Positions 9,977 through 23,439 of a stretch of DNA of 64,000 nt are shown here, piece after piece. This DNA comes from Oscheius dolichura (Eukaryota; Nematoda; Chromadorea; Rhabditida; Rhabditidae). Position 1 is the stretch's first letter, and every line of letters begins with the position of its first letter. The DNA lies in contig OW051492.1 of assembly GCA_932521035.1 (NCBI GenBank), positions 5,890,001 through 5,954,000 of the forward strand. The letters run 5' to 3'. The notes under the pieces were generated by a model that did not search any database, was not told the DNA's origin, and saw nothing but the letters and a program-made list of their open reading frames with translations. A program made the position numbers and the translations under genes.

Positions 9977-10256
9977 ACATAAAGTACGGCTCAGCTTTGG
10001 ACATGCATGAGATCCCTTTTCTATCAAATCATATCTTCCGTAAAGATCTGAACACATCACGAACAATATCCCACCCCGTTCTTCTAGTCTTTTTCAATGT
10101 CTATCCTGGTTGTTTTATTATAAAACTGATCTCAATAAATTATTCTGATGGTAGGCACTTGGAATAGGAGAAACGAAATAGCTATGTATTTGACTGCCTT
10201 CTAGAACCGAAGTCTGGATCTGAAAGCTGTTTATGAAAAAAGAAGTTAATATCACA

Positions 10257-11508
10257 TTAGAATGGGGTCAGCCCTCCCTCATAGTGTAAAGCAAAACGAA
10301 AACATGAGCCCATGATGTACCTACCGATCATTCCAGCAGTTATTAGAGAATCCCGTCGTTGTTTTCTGCGAGCAAAAGCCTTTTCGTAGCTGATTCCTCT
10401 CACAATGAGGTAACAGATGTAGACAATAAGTACGGTAAGAAACAACATTGCGAAGACCAGCAAAACCAGTCGAAGAGCGACGGAAGTAGCCTGGGAAATG
10501 GGAATTGCTGGTTAATTTCTGGATGTACCGGAGGATGCGGAGTGCCGTTATCCCATTCGTTTCCAGGCGGTTTGACGGGGTCGTGGTGGGGAGAAAAGAC
10601 GGTGGACACCCCGAAGACCTGGAGAAAGCACCTTGTGAAGGGGGAGTGGGATTTACCTGGATAAACACGATGAAAGCTCCCCTCATGAAAATGGAGGGGT
10701 ACATGAACTTGGCCTTGTGTCGCTGTATTCCGTAAATGAGCAGGGCTGACGTGAAGGCCATCCCAGCCATCAGGAGGATCAGGCAGACTTCAAAGACTGT
10801 CGGCGGCTGAAATAATTCGCCTTTTTTTGGGGGATAATTGGCCAGTCGTCAGAGGTATTCAGAGGTCCCACGCCATACATCAAAGACGTATTATTCAGGT
10901 GGTCTATGATTTTCGCCTTTTCCCTCTATGGAGATGAAGCAAAATAATCTTATCCGATTTCCATAAAAAATGAAAGTGTGATCTTTCGAAAGCCCAAGAT
11001 CTCGAGCAAGTGAGCTTCCTTGTCTTTGATTGTGCCCAATTTCCTGGAACTCGCGCAGGATTCTCCACGAGATTAGGAGGCAATACAATTTCCAGATTCT
11101 AATGCTATTCTGCTAACACCAACGTTGGAACATCAATTCAAGGATAAACTAGGTAAATTACTTTTTCTCTCTTTAGGCAAGCAAGCTGTATTTCGCCAAC
11201 TAGAAATTCTTTTTTATGGTAGTTAAAAATAAAGATAAATAGGGATCCACGAGGATTGCCTTGAACTTTTTTAACAAAAAAATAAAAGAAAGAGGAAAGC
11301 AAACTTGCTTCCGACTTTTGGTGGAAGTTACCTGGGAGTCGCCGGCGATATGGACTGCCGTCCCGACAGCTACAGCTGTCGTCAGTACCATTTCTGCTAT
11401 GGCCAGGGCCTGTAGTCCGGTCGGCAACTGGCAGCAGCAACACTGCCACTTGACGCCGTTCGGGTCGAAATCCATCTTCGGGGGATACCTTGAAAGCCAT
11501 GGGAACAT
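10257..11508 (-). CDS. LAPTM-like four-TM protein
   Basis: Exons 11508-11332, 10806-10657, 10618-10529 and 10490-10257 encode 216 aa. The ATG at 11508 has a perfect GCCACC context. A cysteine cluster (KWQCCCCQLPTG) precedes TM1, as in lysosomal LAPTM4-type and related nematode tetraspans. TM2 and TM3 follow in exon 2, a polar lumenal loop (HHDPVKPPGNEW) forms exon 3, and TM4 (LVLLVFAMLFLTVLIVYICY) opens exon 4. The tail is basic (FARRKQRRD). Intron 1 is 525 nt, unusually long here and without a recognisable exon; the others are 38 nt. The role is unknown; an endolysosomal location is inferred from the family resemblance. Confidence 0.7.
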
Positions 11509-12717
11509 GGTGGCGAGAATGAAGAGCCGAGTGCGCAAACTCAATTCGAAGGACGTGGGAGGAATTGGAAGGACATCGCCCGGGGGGAAACAATGTTGGG
11601 AAAAGTGAGAAATTGTCTTCTTTTAGCCTATTGAGCCCGGGGCGGCCTTAATCTTTAATGGCTCCTATCAAGGGCGAATTGGCCACTCGGGGGAAAGTCT
11701 CTCGTGAGAATGTACTCTGCGAACTCATCGCTCAAAGGTAACTGGCAGTTATTTGTAATATACAAGGCACGGACATCCGTCATCCTCGACATGCCCTTTC
11801 CAATCTTTCAAAGGCCAACGTTTCAAAGAAAGGGGAAATGTATAGTGCGAGATTAGGCAGACAACTTTTGAGCAGCAGCTGACACTCGCAAGATTAGCCA
11901 CGCCGTATTTTAAAACTGAAACAGGAGTCGGGAAAATACGGACAACAGATTGGGAACAGACAAAGGAGTGACATTGATGGGAGCAGGAATAGTACAGGGG
12001 GAAATAATAAGGTTCGAAGTGGCCACCTCACGTCAGGCGGCTGTCAGTTGCTGCCCAGGGAACAACACCCACAAAAAAACAAGGAATGCTTCTTTTCTAC
12101 GGGTATACTATGATTAAACGGGGCACCCACCATGAATTAATAAAAGGAAAAGTCTAAAAATATCCGAGAAAGACGAGGAAATTAGAAAAGGGCGCGGCAT
12201 GAGAAAATTATGAGGAACAATTAGAGGGGTATGAAAGGATTGAGGGATTGGTAAGGAGTGCAGCTGTGATCGACACGCCCTGGCCGATCATCGACCGGCT
12301 GGGAGAAGAAATCGGGACAGGAGGGGGGCATGAATAGAAGTACGGGTTCAGGTGGACGGCGTCATCTGGCGTTGTCGCCCTTGGGCTTCAATTATTTACG
12401 AGCTCCTCCGACAACTCATGAGAGCACCAGTTAGGTTAAGAAACTTGTCTCTCCAACACGTGATTTCCCTCAAAAAACTGAATAATACCTAGCGGGAGGA
12501 AAGATCGGCAGTGGAATGTCCAATTGTTCAACCATAAGCGTATAAGTGGCCTTCATTCCTGCAAATTCTATGGCACTTAAATAACCTAGTGAGTGGACGG
12601 ACGTAGATCAAAAAACTACATTTATTTATAAATATACATACAACAATTATAAACAGGAAAAGGATCTGATATCTAATTAGCACTAGAAACCTGCAACAAA
12701 CTAAGGATCAGATTGAA
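11509..12717. other. Intergenic, no gene seen
   Basis: This 1.2-kb stretch lies upstream of the LAPTM-like gene and beyond the 3' end of DDX1. I see no exon with coding bias on either strand, no tRNA and no clear repeat. It presumably holds the promoter of the LAPTM-like gene. Confidence 0.6.
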
Positions 12718-15572
12718 TTACAAAACAGGTATTTTACTAAACTTATCCCGAACTGCAGCAAGGTACGACAGCTGAAGGGAACGTTCTAAATCAGCTAAAT
12801 GAGCGACAGAAGTAGCCATTTGAGGAGCATGGCCGGTAAACTCGATTCCTAAATATTCATCACTCAATAGAGAGAAAATAAAATATATTCACCTGCTCGT
12901 CTTCGACTTCCGTAGACAACTTTGCCGTCAAATTCGTCTTGGGGTATTTGGAAATCGGAGTCGATAACATTTACAGTGTGGCCAATGTGCTCTTCAACCT
13001 CTGCGAGAATCTAGAAATGAAATATACAATTTTGGACGTAGTAAGGCTTACTCTTTTTTCTTCAAACCATACAGTGCAGCCCTTCTCACTAATATCTCGG
13101 GTATTGGTACAAATCGTTCCGCGAGAGCCGCATTTATGGAACCATACTTTCTCTTTTACAGTGGAAACTAGAGAAATAGAAAGACCCATTCTACAAAATA
13201 TTTGACGATGGAATAGCAAACAACTACCTATCGGCTCTGCCAACTCTACCTACGCGATGAACATAAGCTTCTTTTGCGTCGGGAAGGGTAACATTAATAA
13301 CTGAAACAAACTATGGTACGATAATAGAAAAAGCTAACCATACGCCACGGCAACATCAATGCCACGAGCAGCTACATCACTGCAAATAAGGAAAGCAACT
13401 TTTTTCTCTTTAAAGTCAGCGAGTGCTCCCAATCTCTGTTCAGTTGTTCGATCGCCATGCAGACATTCAGCACTATAACCTTAAAAGATCTACATAACTT
13501 TGTGAAAAAGGTGAATTACCATGATCTACCAAGAAAGCCTTCATGTGATCACACTGCTGCTTTGTGCGACAAAAAATTATAGCCTGGTCCATTTTTAAAG
13601 ATTGAATAGCCTGGAGAAAATTTACATATACTTTTAAATAGTAGTCTCCTTACTTTTAGAACGTAAATTCCTTTTAAGATTTTTGTCCCTAAAGATAACG
13701 TAGCGGGATCTTTACTTCCAGGTTTTATATGGTCTTTATCATGAACATGATCATCCTACAATCGTATAAACGAAAAGTTTTTAAAACCTCAAGTCGGTAT
13801 TTAGTGGGACGTTCACGGATCCATTGCTTGTCGGCTTCTGGATCCACATGACAAACCACATGATGTACTGTTTCGGCGATAGTATCCATGCCTTTCAAAT
13901 CAATCCACTGCGGAAAATGCATATAGCGATCCTAAAAGCAAATTGAACATAAATCAAATAAAGCGTAACAAATCTTTCAAATAAAACTTACAGCAAATCT
14001 AGAAATATTCTGATTATGGAGGGTTGCTGAACAAACAATAACTTGCAGCCTTCCTCCATCTACTGTTACTAAAGGTAGCATACCAAACAGACGATATAAA
14101 CTTGCAGAACCTCCACCGGAACGTTGATCGTTTAAAAAGTAATCCTAACAAAATAAAAGGAATATAAAATTGGCATACTGCTTCATCGATGATAATAAAC
14201 TGAAGGGATTTAAAGGAAAGATATTTTTGCGTTGCTAAGTCATTTACACGTTGTGCGGTTCCTGTAACAATATCACAACCTGTTTCTAGTTCTTCTAAGA
14301 CTTGTGCAGATGGGCATGTTGTAGAAACGCACCTAAAGATAGGGAAAAAATAAACCGAAGTATATGCAATTTACCTGACAGAAGGGTTGCTAAGCTTTTT
14401 ACAAAATAGTATTAAATTATTATGAGTCTGATCAACAAGGTCTTTTGTAGGTTCGATAACAACACATAGAGGTGCGAGAGCATCTTTAGCAAGCATTTCT
14501 GCTTTCGACTTCCATTTTACACAATCGTGAGGGGCCTTAGAAACGCCCACAAATTCCTTAAAATAACAAACAAAAAATAGATATAACACACTTGTTTTGG
14601 AGGGTAAGAAAAATTTGTGTCTCCAAAGTTCAAGACAAGTGCGGAATTTTGAAGAAGAATTGCAGGATGTAGACCGGATTGTGAATTATAAAGACGTTTT
14701 GGTACATTGTATGCAGGGCAATATTCTTCGCCATTTTTTGACCACCTAGAACAAATTAAAACGAATTCAACAAGAATACCAGATAGATCCCTTATCGAGA
14801 TCTAAGTAACATCCGAGAATATCACCAGTAGTAAAAGAGCTTCCATAGTCTTCAAAATTTTTAGCATGGCTTTTCTTCCCTGTTCCCCCAAAACCAAAAC
14901 TTTTATCATCCGTTCCTAAAGAGAAATGTGAAAATTTAGTTTAAACTTTTCTACCTATATTTAAAAGAGCGTCTGAAGTAGACCATCCTACACGGCAAAG
15001 TCCATCTTTTGTAATTTTAGCTTCATAATAATATTGACCTGCAAGAATAAATTATTGTAAAAGTTACAAAAAAAAACCTTTCGTGTGAACAGCTCCGGTA
15101 GCCCTGCAACCAAACCATTGACGCGGAGTTCTGCTTTCACAAGAAAGACCATCCTCGCTTATAGCAAAGCCGCTGTCTCGATCAGCTAAGTTCAATTTCC
15201 ATGTTTTCTTATCTGAAAACTGTTTCAAAAAAGTGCAAAAATAAAATAAAAACCTTCAGGGCGTTTCTCTGTGGAGCTTTGTTCGTCTTTACGTTTCTCC
15301 CAAACAATTTGTGCTACTGGGAGGCAAAATGCGCCTGTCTTTCCACTTCCCGTCTCTGCGGCCTACTTCAATAAGAATAATATCACTGCAAGACCTACAA
15401 TTAGAACATCTCCACCTCCTAAAATTGCAGGAATAGCATCACTTTGAATAGGAGTTGGAAGTCTTAAAGTTGATCAAAATGTGAAAGAAACACAAAAAAC
15501 TTACTCCCATCCGAGAGAATTGACGGCTTCGCCAAGTTCTGGAATAACACCAAGCTCTTCAAAGGCAGTCAT
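12718..15572 (-). CDS. DDX1: DDX1, DEAD-box RNA helicase with SPRY insert
   Basis: DDX1 is an ATP-dependent RNA helicase in the tRNA-ligase complex and in mRNA and DNA-repair ribonucleoproteins. The start at 15572 gives [20 protein letters not shown], the family N-terminus. Exon 2 holds PTPIQS and the Walker A block [12 protein letters not shown]. The SPRY insert follows (about 15250-14600), with a CRVGWST-like core and [15 protein letters not shown]. The DEAD motif is built across an intron (IIIDEA then D at about 14165). Motif III reads VIVCSATL (about 14040), and motif VI has [11 protein letters not shown] at about 13240. The protein ends [18 protein letters not shown]. About fifteen exons are split by 35-60 nt introns. 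It lies 260 bp downstream of MMADHC on the same strand. Confidence 0.95.
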
Positions 15573-15833
15573 ATATCTGAAAATAACTGAAGTTATCCGA
15601 AATATTTCAGCGTTTTGAAGAGAACCCTTGCAAAGTGAGATGGAGCGCGTGCATTGCAGAGAAAGCAAGCATTGCAGAACTATAACAGAAACTAGAAAAA
15701 TATATAGTAACCATTCAAATGTCAGGCATGTTTGTGAACAGTACTCGGGCATTACTTTAGTAAGACGGTACGAAGATATGATATTACCAACACAATTATA
15801 ACAAGTACATTTTCCAATCTATAACCTAGCCTA

Positions 15834-16702
15834 TCAAGGATTCTTGTTCACTTCATTGAGAATATCTTGCACGATTTGACTATCCAGTGGTGCATTAGTA
15901 AATAAACTGCCTACAAATGCATGTCTGCCCCAGACAGAGTGCTTTAGCACCTATAAAATTATCATATATACTGCAACTAATCAAGAAAATCACTAACCTT
16001 ACAGCATCCTAGATCTTCGATAATAAATCCCATATTTTTGTACACATCATCCGTTTCACATAACGTAAAATTCGAATATTGTCCTAAGTATGGGCGTCCA
16101 GAGGCAGGATCGACGAAATCGGCCCAATAACCACGATCAGATAAAGCATTGCATATTGATGTAGCCGAAGAAATGAATAAACATGTTAGCGATTCACGTT
16201 CGTCTTCCATCTCTTTGCTCCACGCAGCCATATCATTTTCGGATTTTTGAACCAAATTGAGAACAATGGTAGCCATTGTATCAATACCGATATCCGGAAA
16301 CAGATGTTTTAAATCTTTTCTGAGTAAGCGTGGAGTCTCTTGAGCTGTTAATTCGATCGGCCAAAAACCAGATTGTCGATGCACCATTTCTAGCCGTTTT
16401 TCTTGTATTTCTTTTAGATAGTTGGCATCTCTTTTTACTTGTACCGGCTTGATGAGTTCACGAAGACTTCGCATGTTTTTGTCGGCAGTCGGTATTTTTG
16501 GGGGCTTGCTCAACGAGTGATGACCAACATCACCTGGTAATGGGAACTGCTTATTTGTTGGTCCTAATAGAGAATTGCTTGCTGGCAGTCTTCGTTTTCC
16601 CAAATAGCTGTATGGAGCGTCCACAAAGCCAGACTGAGTTGAAAAGGTGCGTCCTTGATAGGCTAGGTTATAGATCGATGATCTTATGGAGCGTGATTGC
16701 AT
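15834..16702 (-). CDS. MMADHC: MMADHC (cobalamin trafficking protein CblD)
   Basis: MMADHC directs cobalamin to the mitochondrial and cytosolic B12 enzymes together with MMACHC. Exons 16702-15998 and 15950-15834 give 273 aa. The ATG directly follows an ATTACAG acceptor. The N-terminus is arginine- and serine-rich (MQSRSIRSSIYNLAYQGR), consistent with mitochondrial targeting. The conserved C-terminal domain is clear: PRLLRKDLKHLFPDI, NDMAAWSKEMEDERE, GYWADFVDPASGRPYLGQYS, then DLGCCKVLKHSVWG and VGSLFTNAPLDS. Its neighbour DDX1 follows at 260 bp on the same strand, compatible with an operon. Confidence 0.95.
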
Positions 16703-17342
16703 CTGTAATATATGGAATATTAGAAGCAGATGAGCAAGAAAAGGCAGAGACACAGAAAACCAACAAATACACTTGCGAGTTTCAATTCGTACTTCGCGAA
16801 TGAAATGTTTTTGCAAAGAAAGTTTTTCTTCTGTTTTTCAAAATTTACCGCCAAACTACTTCACACACTCAGGGAAAAGATACTTGAACAAACCGAATTC
16901 GATTTTCGTGAATTGATTGACTTCAGAACCAAAGTACTGTTACTGTTTTTGGATGAGCAGTAGGTGGCATTGGCCGATTATGTATCTGTTTCCCCTTTCG
17001 CGGATTGTACTCAAATGGGATGATCGTATGATTGGTATAGGTATATCAGAAAGCATTTCATCAGTTTACATCTATGAACATCGACGAATGATGATATTCC
17101 CCTGTATAATCGGTTATGATAATTACGGAGGGAGACTATCTCTTGTCCTCGAAAGAGCCACCGACGAGACCTATAAACACCCTCTGCTTTACACCCGATA
17201 CCCGGACATTTTTCGTCTATCAAATGCCCCCATCAGCTAAAAATAATGATGATGAGTAATCTCGACGAGCAATAATGGTTTTTTGATATCCCCTCTCGTT
17301 GTTGTTTTCTCGAAATAGATTATTCTTGAAGTTTGTCTTCTG
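16703..17342. other. Divergent intergenic region
   Basis: About 640 AT-rich bases separate the start of MMADHC (minus) from that of the SLC17-like carrier (plus). Short ORFs exist on both strands but show no coding bias, so I read it as a divergent promoter region. Confidence 0.6.
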
Positions 17343-19327
17343 ATGGAGGACAAAGAGGGTCCGAGAGTGTTCTTCGGCCGAACACGCTATGTCATTTTGT
17401 TGCTCTCCCACCTTTGTCTGACCTTCGCCTTCAGCAACAGTCTAGTCTTCAATTTCACTATTATTTGTATGTCCGATGTCTCCAATCAGACATCGTCAGG
17501 TACGCGTTGCTAATCAGACGAGGCTCGGCTGTTTTAGACTGGATAAATGACTCGGCCAGTAAGAATGCCCTCTTCTCGGCAATCTCCCTGGGCTGTCTCC
17601 TCGGTACCCTCCCGATGTCCTTCCTCGTCCAGAGATACGGCATCGGGTCAGTCCCCTGATGTCCAGCCACGGTCCTTTCAGAAAGACGTGCTCCCTCTAC
17701 GGGGCTGTCTCCGGCGTGGCTACCCTTCTCTTCCCCTTCGCCGTCGATCTCGGATTTTACGCGGTCTTCCTCGCCAGAGTCCTCCAGGTACGAGTCGCCA
17801 TCTTCCAGTACTCCTCTCAGGGCGTCCCGACGTCGCTCTCGTACCCGGCCACCGGACAGATAGCCACCCAGTGGGCCACCGAGAAAGGCGGAGGAGCCTT
17901 CATCGCCATCCTCTCCTCCCACATCCAGGTTGCCCCGCTCTGATCCCTTCATTGTCTCCAGTTCTGTTCGATCTTCACGATGCCCGTCTCCGGCACCCTG
18001 TGCAACTCCTCCCTGGGATGGAGGGCCGACTTCTTCCTCCACGGCGTCATTTCCCTCAGTGTCTTCCTCCTCTTCTTCCTCTTCTACCACGACAACCCCC
18101 AGTACCACAAGACGGTCTCATCCCGCGAGTTGGAGAGGATCAACCGGGGCAAGGGCCAGCTATCGGAGGGCAACAAGATCCCCTACAAGTGAGTCCCCCC
18201 ATTCCTATCCGAATACGAGTTGTTCAGACTGATAGCCACCGACCCATGCACTCTATCCATCTGGCTGTCCACCGTCGGTATCCCCCTTCAATGGCCCACG
18301 TCTATTTTCAGGCGGCACCCTCGGGTTCCAGTGTTTCCTGCTCTACGGCCCCCTCTACATGAACCAGGTGCTGAAGGTGGATGTCGCCTCGACGGGCCTG
18401 CTCACCGCGCTGCCCTACGTGTTGTCGGCCATCTGCAAATTCATCCTCGGACCCCTGTCGGACAAGGTCACCTTCGTTTCGCACAAGACCCGGTTCATCT
18501 GCTTCGCGGCCCTCTCCCAGGGGGTTATGGCTATTTGTTTTGTGATAATGAGCATGGTACGGCCCCCCTTTCCCAGATTTTGACTGACTCACAGACGAAC
18601 AACACCCTCGTCGCTCAAATAGCCTACACAGCGGCCATCGTCTTTTCCGGGGTCAATGCCGTGGGCACGGTGAAGTGTGCGCAGATGAGGTACCGCCAAT
18701 ATGTACACATCGTCCTCTCGGTCGCTTCATTGGCCCTCGTGCTAGACGTGTTCTTCCTGCCTGTCCTCGTCCACCTCGCCTGTCCCAACAATTCCCCGGA
18801 AGAAGTGAGGCTGACCTCCCTAAAGACCAGAACAATCTCCAGTGGTCGCGGCTCTTCGTCGTCGTGGCTGTGATCGTCGTGCTGGCCTCCACGCCGTTCG
18901 TCTTCTTCGCCAAGGACGAGCCGATGGTCTGGACCTCTCCCCAGGTGAATGGCTCTATTTGCCGTGGCCTTCGTCAGTTAAACCCCGAGTTCCCTTTCCA
19001 TGTGTGCCCCTTGTCTGTTTGCCAGCGACGCCAGTGCAATTGCACGTGATCGTGGCGGTTATCGTAAAAGAGCGACAGAACGCGATTAATTCTCGATCGA
19101 ACTCATTTTTTGTGGGGAGGGAAGGGCCCCGGCCGGCCGAGTTGCGAAAATTGAGGAACACTCGGGGGCCTTTTAGCCTAACTGACGTGACGTCAACAAT
19201 ATCCCTCCGACGGGACAAAGACCCCCTTTGAAGAATGTTTCAGGTCATCCCGGCGGACGAGAAGAAGAATTCGGTGGAGACTCGGATCGAAGACGTCAAG
19301 GGCTCGGAGAAGACAGACTTCTATTAA
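17343..19327 (+). CDS. SLC17-like major facilitator transporter
   Basis: This is an anion/phosphate-type MFS carrier of a clade expanded in nematodes. Ten exons (17343-17499, 17538-17646, 17682-17787, 17821-17928, 17962-18188, 18228-18277, 18312-18556, 18595-18804, 18843-18944 and 19244-19327) join to 465 aa. TM1 (RYVILLLSHLCLTFAFSNSL) is followed by a glycosylatable loop, NALFSAISLGCLLGT, ARVLQGVPTSLSYPATGQIA, SGTLCNSSLGWRADFF and FILGPLSDK. The third intron (17788-17820) is a 33-nt stop-free multiple of three; retained, it would add VRVAIFQYSSQ in the middle of the conserved TM4 region. The last intron is 299 nt, unusually long. The C-terminus is polar (SVETRIEDVKGSEKTDFY). I cannot tell the substrate. 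Confidence 0.9.
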
Positions 19328-22300
19328 GGAAGTCGGGCGGAAGCCAATCTCTCGGGTCCATTCAAGCAATTCCGGTGAATAAAACATTCGATCACAGCCA
19401 GACTTCGACAGCCCCCATCCCCCGAAATCACAAGAGACATTGCGTAAGGATGGTGAAGTCATCAGCTGACCGCCCCCCGCTGATCGTAATGTCGGGCCCC
19501 CTTTGGGAGAGAAGGACATTTTCCCCTCTCTTGCCCCTCGCCCCTCCGCGTTTGATCCCCCAATTCCCGCAGCAGCCGAACTTCGTCCTGGTCGAGTTTC
19601 CCCCCTCGTCACATGCGCCTCGCATGACCCTGGCATTGTTCACCACGAGGAGGAAGTGCCTCAATGTGCCAGCTGGGCGACTGGGGCTGTTACATCGTCC
19701 CCTCTAGCATGCGGCTTGTCTTGGGGGGACCACGGGACTCTTATTTAGAAGATTCTTTTTCTATGGATATAAACAAAAACAGGACGGGGGAAGGGAGAAA
19801 CAAACAGGGCGAACTGTTCAGAGTTCGCGAGACTTCCTGGTCCCCGGCTGCCTCGTTTATATTCCCGATGACAGTATACTCCCCGGCCGCCTCCTCCCGC
19901 TCATTTAATCCCGCTCAATGCATTTCTACGGTTTCCCAAGGGGCCGTCGTCTCTCTTCCTTGTCTCCGGGGGTGGTCCCGGAAGGAAGTGCCCAGAAGGA
20001 TCGATGTCCAGCTGAGTCAAGTTGTTTGAGGCCGGGGAGACCCACCCACCTCTGTCGGCCACAAAACACCCGTCCTCCTCCGTCAGCGTCCCTTTCCCAT
20101 TCTCCGACGGTCGTCGGCCAGACGCCATCTCCCCCCGTATCCAGTTCCTAAGAATAGGCCGATGTCACCGTCGGTGCCAGTGGTCCGGCTGAACCCATCC
20201 CCCGCCCCGTTCCCCCTTCAGTTTATCAGTGCTGACGCGGCCGTACGGCGTCACATGCGGCCCCTCTCGGACCCACGAAACCCAGTCACGAGAACCCCAG
20301 ACGATCGATGTTCATCCATTTCTCCGTGGTCCTCCTCCTCCTTTCATTTTCGTCCGCTTTTGGGGGAACCAGTCGGCCGTTGGCAGCAGCACGCGGGGTC
20401 ATGCGCACTGTGTCGACGACCGGATCGCGCCACCCGGAGAATATTTGCCGCCGGCTGCTGTTTGGAGGGCAAACCGTTCCCTCTGACATTCTCCCCCTTT
20501 GCCCCTGCCCCTCCCATCTTTTTCGGGGTCGCCGCTATCTGACTCGCCCGGGAGAGACGCCCGGAAAATGTAAACGCTTCTCCCCCCACTCGTCATGGGA
20601 TGGGCGACTACGGTAAATTCCAGCCTTTCCCCTCAAAAGAGACTAATGGGCCCCGGCGGAAAAATCAATAGGGCCAGACATTCAATATTTGCCCATGTTC
20701 GCTCAGTCCTTTTCAAGTTCTCGTCTGACGTCTGCAATGCATATTTTGTGACATTGGCACTCGGGGCGAGGACCCTCTCCTCCTTGCCTGTTTACCGTCT
20801 CTTTCGATGTAAAGCGGGCCTTCTCGTGACGGGACCCGTTCGTCAGTTGGTGAGGGCAGCCCCCCTCCCTCCTCCCCTAATTGCCAGTCGCACGAACAAG
20901 CCGCCCCAGGCAGCTCAGGAAATTGCAGTAGATTAGATGCGTCTGCCGATTTTCTTGATTCCAGCCGTCATTTTCCCTCATCACTGCGTGGGATCTCCTC
21001 CTCCGTTACGTAACTTCCCTCCTAAAACAATTAGCCCCCCCCTCGAATTGGCGACACAAAACGACTTTCCAATGAATTGGCGGCTTGTTCCGGTCTCCGC
21101 CGCCGCGGTTCATGAACTTTACTTACTTCTTCGTTCGTTTTGTGTTTGCCCCGGCACTCGAACCCGGCCGACGGAGGGAATTCGTCGAGAAAGAAAGATA
21201 CAGTACGAACTAGTTTGAAGGGGAAATGTCCTCGTCTGCCATCCTCGTCGCGGCCGTCCTTGCGAGATAAGATAGCCGGTTGGCCTCGTCCTCTACGGCT
21301 AATCTTCGGGCTCGCGCTTTCTCCTGTTTTCGGCTGCTCCCCTATTTTTGTTTTGCCTGTGCTGTTTGCATCCCCCTCGGCCTCTCCCTTCCTGTCACCT
21401 TGCCTTCCTCTTCCTCCTCCTCCTACTATGCCCTTGCCTTGTCCCTTTAATCGCTCTTCGTTGGCCCGTCTTCCCTTTCTCGACGCCAGACGGGGACCTT
21501 AGAGACCAGCCGGCCCACCCACATCCGCCCCATTGCTCACCCGGCCACTACGACCAGCAGCCGTCTGGGTGTCCTCATTTGCAGTTATTCTTACTCTAAT
21601 CATTCAACGTCAAGTGTCTTATATTCGCAAAAAACACGAGATCTCGAGATCTAGCAATTAGAAAAATCAGGAGGCTACAACAGTTGCGCTCCAGATCAGT
21701 TTACAGTACGCCCGTCACGAGCAGGCAGTCCTTTAACCCTTTTGTCAGCATTTCTCGGGGGTGATCGCGCCAATCGAATGTTCTCGCCATTTTACAACCT
21801 TTCGAAATTTTTTTCAACCCTCCCCTTTTTCAAAAGAGGATCAGTATTTCTATATACAAGCCACGTCGCAAGTTTGTATTCTCTTCATTTGACACAGCTT
21901 TTTCAGATTTTATTTTGTTGTAGCAATATGCAATATGGTTGTAAAATTACATCGATTCTCTATAAGCTTTTCTATGTCTTCGCTTTCAAACGGTTATCTT
22001 TTGATTTTTACCTTTTCAAAAGCGTTCTTACAATGCTCAAAAGCTGGAATAGAAACCAACAATGCGTTGTTTTCTCATTCGCGTTCTCTACTCTTGCCTG
22101 CCATGGAAGTTCATTTCCATACCAATCGTTGGTGCGCTCGTTATTTCTACTGCTTAGTCATCTAACCTATTTTAGATTGCCCTTGTTTGTGTGGGGGGAA
22201 TCTTACGTTCACCTTTGTTCTTTAACCGCTCTTTTGCCAATTTGACCAACCGTAGGCACTGCACGATCATCTGATGTTCGTAAAGTGCACGAGGATTGCG

Positions 22301-22720
22301 GCGGCCAACGATCATTCGTAGTTTCAATGGAATAGACGCGTTTAGCTTTCGAAACTTTGTCAGCTTTAAACTTATGCAGCGCCACTAAACGTTTAGAAGT
22401 TGAAAAAGTGAATTCTGTTTGTGCTGTGAGATGTACTGTCTGAGAAAAGGAATAGAAACGAGAGAAATTCAAACATGGTCGCATCGATATTATGTCGAGT
22501 TTTGTGTGCGCAGCGTATCGATTGCGCTGCGCCGACTGGGTGTTATGTGCGGCGAGCGGACGCGACGCGGACTAGAGACAGGTTACACTCGTTTCTCTTT
22601 GTCGTATTTTACGTTCTTCACTCAGTAGCCCTTCCGTTACCTTCCTCTTTACCTCTAATTAGCAGATTCTTTATGCTTTGTTTTTTATCTTCATAACGGA
22701 TTCTCTTCTAGACGTAACCG
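19328..22720. other. 3.4-kb gene-free stretch, GC-rich then AT-rich
   Basis: There is no convincing exon on either strand. The first 2.2 kb is GC-rich with pyrimidine-rich tracts (for example 21390-21440). Composition then drops sharply near 21600, with T-rich sequence to about 22250. The last 300 bases before the ZFAND gene contain CpG-rich sequence that probably is its promoter and 5' UTR. I saw no tRNA or transposase. Confidence 0.6.
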
Positions 22721-23439
22721 ATGGAAAATCAGCAACAGCAGCAGTCCTCAACCACTTTGTGCCGTACTGGGTGCGGGTTCTTCGGATCTCCTGCCAACGA
22801 GGGCATGTGCTCGAAGTGCTACAAAGACCACATTCAGCGCCAGCAAGATACCGCTAGACTATCTCCTACAGGTATTATTTGACTTTTTTCGTCGTTACTA
22901 ATTTTAAAAACTGATGTGAACGCCACTGTTTAGTCACTGTGCCGGTTGCTTCCTCCTCCTCTACTGCCGTGGACGTTGCACATCCTGTGGAGACGCCTCA
23001 GACTTGCGCACAAGCCGCTCTGGCTACTTCCGAAGTGACTGCCAAGTTGGAAAGTGACGAAGCAATTGCAAGTCAAGCAGTTCCTAGGTAAACATTTGTT
23101 ATTTTTGTCTATTTGTATACGCGAATCAGTTTTATCAATAACTTCGAATTTTCAGCCCTATCATCGAAACTCCTACGAGTGACGTGCCAAACCCTGCAAA
23201 GAAGGCAAACCGCTGCTTGATGTGCAAAAAGAGAGTCGGCCTAACGGGTAAGCTTAGAAATTTAAAATATTACCATGAATTATCTTTTAGGTTTCACTTG
23301 CCGTTGTGGAGGTCTCTATTGCGGAGAACACCGCTACGATCAAGCTCACAATTGCTCATTTGACTATAAGACTATGGAGCGTGAGGAAATTCGCAAGAAC
23401 AATCCGGTTGTCGTCTCGGACAAGATCACAAGGATCTAA
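22721..23439 (+). CDS. ZFAND5/6-type A20/AN1 zinc-finger protein
   Basis: This is a ubiquitin-binding stress-response protein. Four exons (22721-22871, 22934-23087, 23156-23247 and 23291-23439) encode 181 aa. The N-terminal A20 finger is [20 protein letters not shown] followed by CYKDH, with the four zinc cysteines spaced as in the family. A Ser/Thr/Ala-rich linker comes next. The AN1 finger ([20 protein letters not shown], then [17 protein letters not shown]) is complete. It ends with [18 protein letters not shown], the characteristic tail. Length and order match ZFAND5/ZFAND6. The exons are of intermediate GC content with longer (40-70 nt) introns. Confidence 0.95.

Noticed and set aside
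9922..10010. An alternative PIGV 3' end in another frame ending at TGA 10008
   Set aside because: The frame ending at 9976 reproduces the family C-terminus (GYF...H...LP-T) and needs no extra intron.
17461..18108. A long acidic minus-strand ORF (215 codons) opposite the SLC17-like gene
   Set aside because: It is the antisense shadow of GC-rich transporter exons, whose plus-strand frames match the family.
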